Below, piece after piece: positions 45,361-55,786 of a stretch of 64,000 nucleotides of DNA. Source of the DNA: Globisporangium splendens (Eukaryota; Oomycota; Peronosporomycetes; Pythiales; Pythiaceae); NCBI GenBank assembly GCA_006386115.1, contig VFIW01000063.1, positions 124,001-188,000 on the forward strand, given 5' to 3'. Made by a program: the position numbers and the translations under genes. The notes under the pieces were generated by a model. It searched no databases. It was not told the origin of the DNA and was given only the letters and a program-made list of their open reading frames with translations. The stretch's first letter is position 1. Each line of letters starts with the position of its first letter.

Positions 45361-45733
45361 GGAGGACGGATGTGATATATGAGCGTTCTTCGTTGTGCTG
45401 TGGTGGTGATGATCCCAGCAAGTTGCTTTCGCGAGCGTGTGAGGAGTTATTTTCGAGCTCTCGGAGAAGATCAGAACGACCAATTTGGAAGAGGTACTTG
45501 AAAGAACCGACAACTTCAACTCTGGTCACCGTCATCAAAGCAAAAAAAGCGACTTCAAATGAGAAGGGGAAAGATTTGAAAACAATGTACTTTGTACAGA
45601 CGATGACAGCATTCTACTCTAACCTATTGCTATGTCGTCGTCGCTTTGTGAGGTGGGAGTTTGGATTCAAGCTGGAGCGTTGATGATTCGCCTGGGCTGC
45701 TAGTTGCGAGGGGAGTGGTCTCCATCTGCATCG
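45361..45733. other. Promoter of triple-PH gene and 3' end of F-BAR gene
   Basis: The 373 bp between two minus-strand genes. It contains the upstream region of the PH gene, with an ATG-rich His/Ser-coding frame judged not to be the start, and the F-BAR terminator region. No other gene was seen. Confidence 0.5.
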
Positions 45734-47621
45734 TTAGCGACAAGAAACAGCATCCACAGTTCCGTCTTCGTCTTCAATATCGTTGCTCTGCGCGCTTGTG
45801 CTACTTCTATTATTGCCACTGCCAGGAAGACTCGACTCGGTGCCGCTGTTGTTCTCCGGTTGCTCCGCACTCGCGCATGGTAGTTCCTTGGAGGAACTAT
45901 GCGCGGACACGTCAGCCGCACGCAATTCGTACGCACGAGCGATCGCATGCGCCACATCCTGAGCGAGCGCGACTCGCAGATCCGTGACGTCTTCGTCATC
46001 AGATGCACTGGCACATGATGGCGACGATGACGGGCGACAATTGATCCGCAACTGGTCAAAACGAATGGACTCTGGTTTCGTGGGACGCCCATTAAGCTCA
46101 ACGGGATGAACTTGCTCATTCGCACGGTCATTATCTCCAGCAATAGCGCCAGTCGCTCGGGTCCTCGTGACGAGCACATCGATCAGTAGCACTTGGTTGC
46201 CTCCTTCGTGGTCAAACGGGATCTTTCGCACGGCCAAGTCGCCGATTTCAAGCTGTTTCTTCTTGAGCGGGTGTGGGCACGGCGTTGTCGTCGGTGACGT
46301 GACGAGGAACGACGTCGCGAGCGGGTTGATGCACAGATCGCGAACCGTCATACTGGGCATGTCGTACGCGGCAGCACGGTGCAGCAGGATGAATTCGCGA
46401 ATGTCACCCTCAAAGTCAACGTTTTCGATCTTGCCAGCGATCATTTGCCAGTCGTACTAAACGATAACGAAGAGAATTCCCATCTGAGTGTGCATTGAAA
46501 TGCTGTTTGAATTGGCCATCGTACCTGCTCGTTGGCGAGTGCCGAGGACTCAAAGACGGCGTGTTTGCGGAGATTCGTGGCCACATTGGAAATGCGGTGC
46601 TCGGCGATTTGCTGTCATACATACATACAAGAGTTTGGTGCTTGAACACAAGCACACATCACAAACAAAGGAGGATCTACCTGATATTCGGTCAGCACGG
46701 ACTGCAACACCCGGTACATGTCAATGCGACTTTGCTCCACAGCCTGCCAGGATCGCTGGCATCTTCGGCGAGAGAGTTCGGTGGTCTCGAGCGCCTTGGC
46801 CGTGTTGGCGCACATGCTGTCTTTGCGCTGCTGATCGGACGCCAGCAGCCAATTCACAAGCTTCTGGCTATTGTTGTTGAACGCGGACTTGCCGCGTGGG
46901 TCCGCTGGCGACGACGATGGACCGTCGTATCTTGTGCCTTGCGGATCCTCTTCAGTGTGCAGCTGCATGAGCTGGTGGTGGTACTGGTTCTCGATGACCG
47001 TGCTGGAAAAGCCCGCGTCCATCGCAGCGGCGAACGCGACGGCGGCATCGCGGAACTGCTTGTCGAACACGCCATAGTCCTTTCTGTAGAGATCCTCCTG
47101 AGCCTGGAGCGAGAGCGTAACGAAGTGATGCATCAGCGCGTCAAGTCCAACAATCACATCCCTTACAGCACGTTCCTTACCTTTGCCTGCTTTTTGATGT
47201 TGTGCACGAGCTTGGAGAGGTTCTGCGCCTTCTGGTAGTTGTACGTGTACAGCTCCTCAATGGGCTTGAGCACGTCTTCTTCGAGGTTCTTCGCGAGCAT
47301 GCGGTGCTGCGCGCTCGTGTTGACGTACTGCGCACGGAGCGTGCCGAGCGCCTCGCGCGTCGTGCCGTGCTCCAGCTCGTCGATCTGCGGCTGCTGCGCG
47401 ATGCGCGCCAGGTCGCTCGCGTATTGCTTCTCGAGTGCCACGCGGCTCTTGAGTAGCGAAATGAGCTGGTTTTGTGTCGTGAGGCCGTGGCCGCAGCTCG
47501 TCTTGACGGCGTCCACGCTGAAGAGTAAGTCGGTCGCGAACGACAGGTGAGGGATCGAGATGCGGTGCGTGGCTATCGACGGATCGTGAGGCGCTGCCGA
47601 CATGTTGGCAACGGACATCAT
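45734..47621 (-). CDS. F-BAR-domain membrane-curvature protein
   Basis: Four exons on the minus strand join in phase 0: 47621-47181, 47103-46681, 46611-46525 and 46456-45734, giving 557 residues. The N-terminal half is a helical F-BAR module. It opens with an FCH-type segment (FATDLLFSVDAVKTSCGHGL ... SRVALEKQYASDLARIA), followed by long charged helices (LSKLVHNIKKQAKAQEDLYR, FDKQFRDAAVAFAAAMDAGF). The remainder, after the short third exon, is not a recognised domain; it has an ordered block (KIENVDFEGDIREFILLH) and an acidic Ser/Asn-rich tail. No SH3 domain is present. F-BAR dimers bend membranes at endocytic and cytokinetic sites. The first splice skips an in-frame-looking 75-nt segment. 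Confidence 0.82.
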
Positions 47622-48546
47622 TGGTATCGGGAGCGCGTGGGTGGAGGGCTGCTCGTGCGAGCACTTCTACTGCTGCTGGAGACGCGCGCGTGTGTGTGTG
47701 TGCGAATGTTGGAATGGGGAGCTGCTCGTGCGAGACAAGACGTGGAAAAAAGAGCAGGAGCTAAAGAAAGTGGCGCCAAAAATGGCAATGAGGTACATCC
47801 GAACTATCCGTCCTTTCTGTCTCCTTGTGCAACAAGAGCATCTTCGGGTAAAAGAGAGTGGCGAGAACCAAAAATACTGATATATGACAATGAGGTCGTG
47901 AGTGATGGTTGCCGAGCAGCATTCCCTGTCGACCAGAGCGACGCAAATTCAAACTGCACGGTGAGCGATGGACAGGATTTCTGATCAGTGACTGTGTTCC
48001 ACAGTAAGGGCGTGGTTATGGGGTACGATTGGATGCTGGAATTGGCGGAACGTAGTGCGTCTGCACGCGTCGCCTTACCAGATGGTGGTGCTGCCAGTGA
48101 CGATGCCTGATGGTCGTGGCGATGGCGAAAAATACTAAAATGCCGACGATTATCATAATGGTGAGTCAGCTCGAGAGGATCATTACTGATCTGCCATGCA
48201 TCCCTGCTTCCCACTCCCCGCCGCAAGCAATAGCTAGATCGGGGTGCTTTGGTAACTAACTACACGCTGCATTCATGAACTACTACTGCTCAGTCGCGAT
48301 GTCTACTGCACAGCACAGTGTTGAAGTTTAACATTTCCACCAAGTACGAGATTGCAGAGATACCTTTTTTTGTAGCCATGTTTGCAATGGTCTTACCACG
48401 TAGTGGAGTAGTCAGTGGTCCTTATGGTGGTGCACAGGGCAAACATGAAAAGTAACTTAGTACTCACGTCAAATCAGAATATTTCCTCAACACATCGAAA
48501 GCCATACTCTATGCATTTTTGTCACATAGGCTCAAGGATGAGCTCT
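47622..48546. other. Intergenic, no gene seen
   Basis: Upstream of the F-BAR gene and downstream of the first sugar transporter. No domain-bearing frame was found on either strand. Confidence 0.5.
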
Positions 48547-50085
48547 TCAATGAGCCTCCTTTTGTCCGCGTCGCGCACAAAACTCAGCCTGGATCTCCTC
48601 GTTTGTCTTGCCCGATGTCTCGGGGATCATCGCGAACGTGAACAGGTAGAAGAACGCGACCACAGCGATGAACGGGACAAATGAAAAGTCATTCAGCGCG
48701 TCCGAGATGTACGGGAACGACACGCCGACCGCGAGGTTGGACGCGTAGTTGAAGAACACGCAGATCGACACGGCCGTTGCACGCACCGAGTCTGGGAATA
48801 AATCTGCCATCACAGCGTAGATGAGCGGTCCGACGCTCACGGCGAAGCAGCCCACGTAGGTGCCTGTGAACACGATCGAGAGCTCGGCGATGTTGACGAG
48901 AAACGCGATCGTGATCCCAATGCCACTCACGAACATGCCGAGGAACCCGAAGAGCACGATCTTGCGGTAACCGAAGCGCGTGACGAGATACCCCGTGGCG
49001 AAGGTCGGCAGCAAGTTCATGGCGTTGATGATGACGCTTCCGATCCGATCGTCGCTGATTCCTGCGTCCTTGAACAGGCTGGAGGAATAGTAGAACACGC
49101 CGCTGATACCTGAGAGCTGCTGTCCCGCAGCAAGCCCGATCGCGCCGATAAGCTGGAGACGGAATGCTGGCGAGAGAACCTGAGAAAACGGACTCTGCAC
49201 CGGAGTCTGATGCTTGATATCGTCTTCGATCGCTAGTTCCATGTCGGGAACACTCGCCGCACTTGGCTCAAACCAGGTTCGCGCGAGCTCGACGTGGTCT
49301 TCCCCATAGATGCGCGCCATGGCGAGTGTCGCCTCGCGTTGCTTTCCGTTTGCGAGCAGCCAGGCTGGGCTCTCGACCAGGAACGAGAAGGCGAGGACTA
49401 AGAAGGTCGACCCATACACAATGGGAAACCCTGCAATGTAGCGCCACCCGCTGCTCGTGTTGGCGAAGAAGAATGTGCACACGACAAGCAACGAACCGAT
49501 CGCAACGCCGAGTTGCACACCAACGCTTAGCGTCTTGCGGAGATGTGGTGGCGAGATCTCGTTGACGTAGCCGCCAGACAGTCCCGTCGCGAAGCCAGAG
49601 CAAATGCCAGCGACGGCTCTGCCCACGATGAATACGGCAATGCTCGAGGCACTCGCTTGGATCGCGGCACCGACGATCATAAACAGCGAACTGCCCATGA
49701 GCGTCTTTCGTCGTCCATATCGATCCGCCAGACTTCCGCACGAGAGACTACCGATCATACCGCCGACGATCCACGCGTTCACAACGTAGGTCCACTCGGC
49801 CTTGGAATGGCCTGGGAACATGAGGCACGTGCCTTCGACAACGGGACGCGCGTCGCAGTCGGGTTGGCTGGCAAACGTCGATAGATTGAGCTGGGAGAGC
49901 GACCATCCGAACTGGAAGGGCAGCATGAACGCTACGAGGACACTCGCATAGAGTGCTACCGGTGGCTGAAGCGGAGCTCGCGCCGTTGCGGCGGAGTCGT
50001 GGACTGTGGACAATGGTGATGGCTCAGCGTGCAAGGCCGGCGTCACGACCTGGATGAAGCCAGAGCTGCTAGAGGTTTGCTTCAT
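48547..50085 (-). CDS. MFS sugar transporter, copy 1 (inverted pair)
   Basis: An intronless minus-strand gene of 512 residues with 12 predicted membrane segments. Sugar-porter signatures are present: GSLADRYGRRKTLMGSSLF (loop 2-3 motif), VESPAWLLANGKQREA (PESP-like loop), QQLSGISGVFYYSSSLF (sugar-binding helix 7) and PETSGKTNEEIQ near the end. The start MKQTSSSSGF is followed by a 50-residue cytosolic N-terminus. It belongs to the GLUT/hexose-transporter class in the plasma membrane; the exact sugar is unknown. A 1,459-bp part is nearly identical, in inverse orientation, to the gene at 55787-57319; N- and C-terminal ends differ. Confidence 0.95.
   Translation of the reverse strand: MKQTSSSSGFIQVVTPALHAEPSPLSTVHDSAATARAPLQPPVALYASVLVAFMLPFQFGWSLSQLNLSTFASQPDCDARPVVEGTCLMFPGHSKAEWTYVVNAWIVGGMIGSLSCGSLADRYGRRKTLMGSSLFMIVGAAIQASASSIAVFIVGRAVAGICSGFATGLSGGYVNEISPPHLRKTLSVGVQLGVAIGSLLVVCTFFFANTSSGWRYIAGFPIVYGSTFLVLAFSFLVESPAWLLANGKQREATLAMARIYGEDHVELARTWFEPSAASVPDMELAIEDDIKHQTPVQSPFSQVLSPAFRLQLIGAIGLAAGQQLSGISGVFYYSSSLFKDAGISDDRIGSVIINAMNLLPTFATGYLVTRFGYRKIVLFGFLGMFVSGIGITIAFLVNIAELSIVFTGTYVGCFAVSVGPLIYAVMADLFPDSVRATAVSICVFFNYASNLAVGVSFPYISDALNDFSFVPFIAVVAFFYLFTFAMIPETSGKTNEEIQAEFCARRGQKEAH
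48560..50018 (-). repeat. Inverted duplicate arm 1 (transporter core)
   Basis: From CACCATTGTCC at 50018 down to the CAAAA at 48560 this arm aligns without gaps to 55836-57294, 1,459 bp each. On reading I see only two substitutions, within one pair of codons (GTTCCC versus GCTTCC). Antisense reading frames are also identical. Flanks diverge at once on both sides. Confidence 0.85.
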
Positions 50086-51192
50086 ATTGTGCCAGTCGCT
50101 CGCTCCTGTGCAGGTGTGCCCAAGAGAGCTTGTGTTGGAGTGAGGCTGTGCTCAAACAACCAGTCGAGGAGGAGGACGGCGCGTGGTAACGAAGCGCATC
50201 TGCTGTTTGTAAGTGAGCTCTGTCGTCCGTACGTCATCCCTGTGAAATGAACTGCAAGTGAGGGTGGGACGCAGCAGGAGTAAACATCGTATCGGATCCC
50301 TTCGATTGTCCTCGTCACCGCAGACACGGATTACAAATCACTTGAATACGCGCGGCACGATGCACCACAATGATATGCAGTGGTGCGGCACTCACACTTC
50401 AGTGACCTGGTGCGGTATTGAATTTGAGAGGTATTAGAAACGAAGTGGCAGCCAGCGACTACCTCACCAACTGCCGCATTTTTGAGCTCATTGCGCAGCC
50501 ACGGGGACGCCGACATGGCACTTGCTGCGCCTCATATTGGCGCGACCTTGGTTGTGGATCATCCACACGTGTGTGCTAGTAAAGCAGCGTATGTATCGCC
50601 AGTGTGCTCAGCCACCGGAAAGCCATTCAGGAGTGATTGATTGCCTTTCGATGGGAAGTGATCGAATTATAAAGGTATTATTTTATATAGGAGATCGATT
50701 TAAAGGGCGGACAGAACCGCAGGGTACTGGTGTCCTCAATAACGGCGGTATTGCACTGTGTTCTCACCGATTTGACCGTTTAAAAACCTTCAACAGTTTG
50801 CCTTCACAGCCAAATTTTAACCGGTCTATCCTGCAATCCTGCAATCGTAACTTCAGTGCTGTGGCTTCTCTCATATTCGACCGATGTTTCCGCTGGCGCC
50901 TGTGTGCCCCCCATTCTCCTGCAGATGTCCAAGAAAGACGCTTTGCTCTGTGCGCGCAGCGGTGTGCTACAATTCGGAGCCAACACCAGCGCTATTGCAC
51001 TCGTGTGAGACGCCTAGCTCTTCCAGGTCGAATGGTAAGGGCCAGAGATTGACCTTCATGCCATCTCGCCTCGAGTTGTGTCGGATGGCGGAAGTACTCC
51101 GTTCGCATCGCGTAGGTACTTTGCTTTGTAGATGATAGTGTATATTGGTGCAGTCTGTCCAGCATGCGCCTTTTTCTTCATGTAGCTTCCTT
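50086..51192. other. Intergenic, no gene seen
   Basis: About 1.1 kb between the 5' end of transporter 1 and the 3' end of the membrane-protein gene. A plus-strand frame of 176 codons exists but lacks motifs and codon coherence. It includes the transporter promoter. Confidence 0.45.
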
Positions 51193-53333
51193 TCATCGAA
51201 ATGAGCGCGCCGAGATCTCCCAGAAACGGAACTTGGCGACCCGCGGGTCGTGAATTTGGCAAATCAATGGCTTTCGTGCTGCAATAAAGCACACGCCATC
51301 GTCGCCGCGGTCGATTGCGAACACCATGACGCGAATCGTGGACTTACTCGTGGTCCTTCGAGAGAGGAGGGCCAGGACATACCAGTCAGTCATCGCGATG
51401 ACGTACTCATTGCCGAGAACGAGGTACCCGAATCGAAGCAACTCGTACCCGCTGTGTACAGTTGGAGGAGCATCCCTCAAAGGAGATGTTGTTCTCGAAA
51501 TGGACGACTTGAAAGATGTGAGAGCTCCCAACCCCCCACAACACGATACATGCGCGCCAAGTGCGCGTTCCGTTTGCGTCACACTCGCAGCCGTTGGCAC
51601 CGCTCGTGAGGAAAGCAGCAAGAGTAGTAAGTTGAGCCCGAGAACCGCGAGTTTCACCCAAAACAGGGACAAAATGTTGCCATTCAAGCGCAGCAAGAGG
51701 TCGCTGGAGAAGAAATCAAGAACCGAAGTGCGCTCAAACTCGGACGACGTGATTTTCGGGACAATGCGGTCATCGTACTCGAGCCATCGCGATTGCGCGA
51801 GCTCAGTGCGGAACCAGTGCAGCGCACAGTGGAAAAGCAGCGTCGGACCAAATAGCGCGTTGCTCGTCCGCCGTCGCAGGAGCTTGGCGAGGAGATTGAG
51901 GATACTGTACACAAAGAGCAGCAGCTCGGCGATGCCGGGGTACATGATGAACCACGCTTGCGTGAGTGCGAGTTGCTCTCCGTCAAAAGTGCATCCGATG
52001 GAGGCAAACACAGCCAAGTTTGTCTTGAGCCGCGGCAGCAGCATGACTGGCATCCAGTGGAAGCTGCGTGCGCTCGAAAGCACCCCGATGCTCGCGGCGC
52101 GAAGCTCGCAGCTGGTACCACCCGCTTGATACCCGTTATACAGTGCGACCAATGCGGCCATCCACTGCGTGAGGAGCAAGCCGAGCGAGACATTCGACAA
52201 CAGAATGTCGAGGTCGTATACATTTTTGATCACACGCGTTATTCTGGCGTCAAACACAAACACTCCAAAGCGCTTGCCATTGTCGGTCGTGATGGGCGTA
52301 AACCGCTCCATGTCATCCGTTGACTGCAGTTTCGAGCCCCAGGATTCGATGTGCGGGATGCGTCCACACATAGACGACAGCACATTGCAATCCTTTTCAG
52401 TCTGGTTACGAAGCATATCGAATTCGCGTGCCATGACGCCCAATGGGGTCTGGGTGTTAGTCACCACGTCTGAGAACCATCGCTCGCCATTCTCGTCTTC
52501 GTACCATCCGTTTCGCCACACACCGCGTTTACCATTCAGTAAAGAGATAGCGGCTCTCTCTCGGGCGCTGCGGTTCACACCTGCAAACACCATATCGGGC
52601 CAATTCACAACCTGGTACCTTCCGCCAAGACGAAACATGCACGCACTGCCGTCCCACCCAGGGATCGCGTACCGCGAGTACGGCGAGTTGTCGGCATACG
52701 GCAGGATCACGATCGGTAGCGTGTCACGGAGTAGCTTCGTGGTCGTGCTGTCGACGTCGTCGACGATGCGGAGAACGTCGTTGGTCACGTTGTAGCCCAA
52801 CACGGTGCAGAGATCGACTATTGCCCCCATCGTCGACGCGATCTGGTGGCACATGTTGGCATACGCTGCGTACACGACCGGGTCTCCCGGTACTACCTGC
52901 TGCGCGCGTTGCACGACACGGTAGCCGTTCACGTGTGACCCCGTGGTGTCGACAACGACTGCCGTTGGCGCATCGAGCGCCATCTGAAGCTGCAAGGGCT
53001 TGTACACTCGGCCACCGCGCAACGAGCACACATAGGAGCGATCCGTAAACGGCTCGTCGTTCGTGCCGATGATATTTGCGACACCGAGGAGTGGATCTTG
53101 GCCAAAAATAAACGCAATCGTAAGCTAGCCCGTGGGAACACGATTCCAAATGCCTGCCCAAAGAGGAGAAGCGTGAAGAGCGCCCAGAGCAGCCAGTTGT
53201 ATACGACGTGGAGGAATTGAACTCGAGTGGACGACGTGGTCGCTGTTAATCTGTGCGATGGTGGCTCTCGCATCGGCGCCAGCATCGCCGGAGCAACTGG
53301 AGGTGGTGGACAGACCGGGTAGACGGCAGCCAT
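51193..53333 (-). CDS. Polytopic membrane protein of unknown family, with frame break near N-terminus
   Basis: The minus-strand start at 53333 (MAAVYPVCPPPP) leads to a first membrane helix (VYNWLLWALFTLLLFGQAF). Around 53130 the frame then has to change to continue as FGQDPLLGVANIIG and the main 612-residue frame that ends at 51193. No normal-sized intron fits; only a 17-nt GT...AG pair would restore it. The rest has a large ectodomain with Cys and N-glycosylation sequons (NVTN, NRS, NQT), then several hydrophobic helices (LLLTQWMAALVALY, IAELLLFVYSILNLLAKLL, LFWVKLAVLGLNLLLLLLSS). It may belong to an oomycete-specific membrane family. It is either a young pseudogene or a gene with a sequencing error or an odd splice. 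Confidence 0.6.
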
Positions 53334-53879
53334 CGATTTCGTGGTACCACGAACGGAGATGGATTGCCTTGAGATGTTGTTTATTGAGTGGTCGATGCAG
53401 CAGTCACGAAACAACAGTCACGATGCAGCAGAAATGCGCCATCTTGATGTATTTTTGGATTCGATCAGGGCGAAAGTCGCCACCCTCGAAATACACATAA
53501 AGAAGCGAAAGAAGAATGCAAAGTCCGAACCTGTCCACTGTTGTTTCAGGCTCCTCTCAACGCTGTAACCCAACTATTGTAATTTTGCAGTGCTTGCAAG
53601 CGAAGCGGATCTTCACGCACGGATTGCCATCGTCTGTTTCGTAGATAAAGGAGAACGTAAATGACACAACGCATGTTAAGGAAGCTATCCATGTAGAGAC
53701 AGCACTGCTGCTGCTGCTTCAGCATGGCCGAGGCGGCTTGGTCTGGAAAAGATATGAGGGACTCGAAAGGTCGTAGACGGCGAAACGACGCGATCTTTTG
53801 ACGCAAAGAAGGACTCGGAGCCTTGTCTTTTTTGCGTATGCGTGCAGCTCATTTCGGTAAAGGGAACAACAGAAGCAAA
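53334..53879. other. Divergent intergenic region
   Basis: Between the start codons of the membrane protein (minus) and Tctex (plus). A GCTCATTTCGG at 53847-53857, 23 bp before the Tctex ATG, resembles the oomycete initiator. No other feature was seen. Confidence 0.45.
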
Positions 53880-54562
53880 ATGCCGGCGCCTCCAGCGAAA
53901 GCCGAAGGCGCCGCAGCGCTGCGGTTGAACCCAAAGAACAAGTACGTACGCCTTGCTGTTGCACAGGTTTCTATGGGATCTGGTGGATCATCGTGTGTGT
54001 GGGTTGCACAGGCCCACGACGACAAAGATGAAACAAATGATCAGTGAGGTGCTCCAGGAAAAACTCGACAAAGCCACGTACCAGTCCGACCGCGCGTCAG
54101 TCCTTACGAAAGAGATCGCCGATGCCGTCAAAGCCAAACTCAAAGGTATACGCAAGTGCACCAAAATCATTCCTATGAGAGCCGCGTGTTAATTTGCTCT
54201 TCTGACTAGACTGCAATTACGCGCGCTGCAAGTACGTGGTCCAAGTCGTCATCGGCGAGCAACGCGGTGAAGGAGTGCGGTACGTCACAATGCTTTCTAT
54301 TCTAACTCCAGATACAGCACTCACGCAAAGACATTCGTGTCTTACAATGGATGCAGGATGGGATGTCGCTGCTTTTGGGACGCCGAGACCGACTGCTACG
54401 CGTCCGAGACGTTCTCCAATGTACGCTCATAATTCTGTTTGTACCTTGTATCCAAGCACAGTGAGCTCATATTGTGACTCTGGTGTGTGTGTGGATAATA
54501 TGTCGCATTTACAGGATAGTTTGTTTTGTGTCGCGACAGCGTATAGCATCTATCTGTACTAA
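53880..54562 (+). CDS. Tctex-type dynein light chain
   Basis: Five exons join in phase: 53880-53941, 54012-54145, 54210-54279, 54357-54420 and 54515-54562, giving 125 residues. After a Pro/Ala-rich start comes the Tctex1 fold. The helix is MISEVLQEKLDKATYQSD, followed by VLTKEIADAVKAKLK. Then come the strands CKYVVQVVIGEQRGEGVRM, RCFWDAETDCYASETF and DSLFCVATAYSIYLY. The CFWD and the closing C-x-A-x-x-I-Y strand are hallmarks of Tctex1/TCTEX1D proteins. These are light chains of cytoplasmic or flagellar dynein. It converges on the RJL gene with 36 bp between stop codons. Confidence 0.92.
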
Positions 54563-54598
54563 GGGGACATGCTAAGAAAACTGGGAGCCCTTTCCTGC

Positions 54599-55216
54599 CT
54601 ACCTGGTCATTTGAGTGACTACGAGGTTGAAGAGCGCATGGAGAGCATCGTTGATGTTCACATCAGTGCACGCCGAGGTCTCAAAGTAAGCAAATCCTTT
54701 CGTCCGCGCGTACGCACGCGCTTCGTCTTCGGTCACGACGCGCATGCGGTCCACTTTGTTGCCACAGAGGATGCACGGGAACTTGGCACCGCCACCAAAC
54801 TTGACGGCCTCACGGAGCCACGTGTCGAGCGCCTCAAAGCTTTTCCGCGACGAAACGTCAAACATGAGGATCCCGCCCTGTGTGTCCTTGTAGAACTCGT
54901 TGCGCACCTCGAGGAACTCGGGCAGACCCGAGAGGTCCCAGAAGTTGACGCGCACTTCCTCGCCGTGCACGAGTACGGGCTTGACGCCATAGTCGATGCC
55001 GATCGTCGAGATGTACTTGCTCACGAATTTCTCCTCGCAAAAGCGCTTGATGACGCAGCTTTTGCCGACCCCGGATTCGCCCATCGAGATGATCTTGATG
55101 CGCAGCACACTCGGTGGGGCGTCATTCTGGTTGCTGGTGGAGTTTGACGTGGCCGATGGTTGTTGCTTTGCGGATTGCTGCCCGACAGAATCGGCGATGC
55201 CGCGGCGCTTCGACAT
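54599..55216 (-). CDS. RJL-family Rab-like GTPase (RBJ/DNAJC27-like, no J domain)
   Basis: An intronless gene of 205 residues, starting MSKRRGIADSVG. The P-loop is GESGVGKS, with ISTIGIDYG in switch I. The G3 region reads FWDLSGLPEFLEVRNEFYKD where typical Rabs have DTAGQE, so the catalytic Gln is replaced. NKVD and ETSA are the G4 and G5 motifs. IDYG plus EVRNEFYKDTQGG is diagnostic of the RJL family. RJLs have a phylogenetic association with flagellated eukaryotes and some carry a C-terminal DnaJ domain. Here the frame ends at TQMTR and lacks it, and there are no C-terminal prenylation cysteines. Confidence 0.92.
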   Translation of the reverse strand: MSKRRGIADSVGQQSAKQQPSATSNSTSNQNDAPPSVLRIKIISMGESGVGKSCVIKRFCEEKFVSKYISTIGIDYGVKPVLVHGEEVRVNFWDLSGLPEFLEVRNEFYKDTQGGILMFDVSSRKSFEALDTWLREAVKFGGGAKFPCILCGNKVDRMRVVTEDEARAYARTKGFAYFETSACTDVNINDALHALFNLVVTQMTR

Positions 55217-55786
55217 CGTTTGCTCAGGTTGAGTGAGTGAGAGAGAGATGAGTGAATGTGTGCCAACGACAAGAAAGTTCATATTTTAAGACCGCAGAGG
55301 AATGTTTGCAGCAGAGTGAAACCACCGCGTAGAGGTCGAAACATCAGGACTCTGTATGCTGCGATATCGAGGTGTATCGCGTAGAGGATTTTAGTACACC
55401 CACGTGTAGGTAGTGGGTCTGCACCACCTCAGCAAAGATCCGACATGGTGCCGCGTCTCACGTAATCTTGCGATTCGTAATCTGCACCCCGGTGACGAGG
55501 CCAAGCGAAAGGATCTAATCCACTGAGCAAAGTGTGCGACATGGTCCGTCTCAGCACCACTGCACACACGGTACAGAACAAATGTGCAAAAACAACAACG
55601 ACGACGACGTACACACAGTAGGGTTCAGCGATGGAGATGATGTCACGAGTGATGGACATTTACACTGGCACAGTGCGGCTGGTCTCACGACTATGTTTCC
55701 TCAACTCAGCAGGCACAAAGTTGGTCCTCATTCCAGCATTGCCTCTCTCTCAGACAGAGCATTCACCAGAGAAAACGACTGGCAAA
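55217..55786. other. Divergent promoter region of RJL and transporter 2
   Basis: About 570 bp between two divergent genes. The transporter frame stays open up to 55631, but comparison with copy 1 favours a start at 55787-55790. No RNA gene was seen. Confidence 0.5.

Noticed and set aside
44143..45375. 410-codon plus-strand open frame.
   Set aside because: It is antisense to the triple-PH gene and reflects its codon bias; no motif.
50522..51052. 176-codon plus-strand frame.
   Set aside because: No recognisable motif, odd composition and no supporting context.
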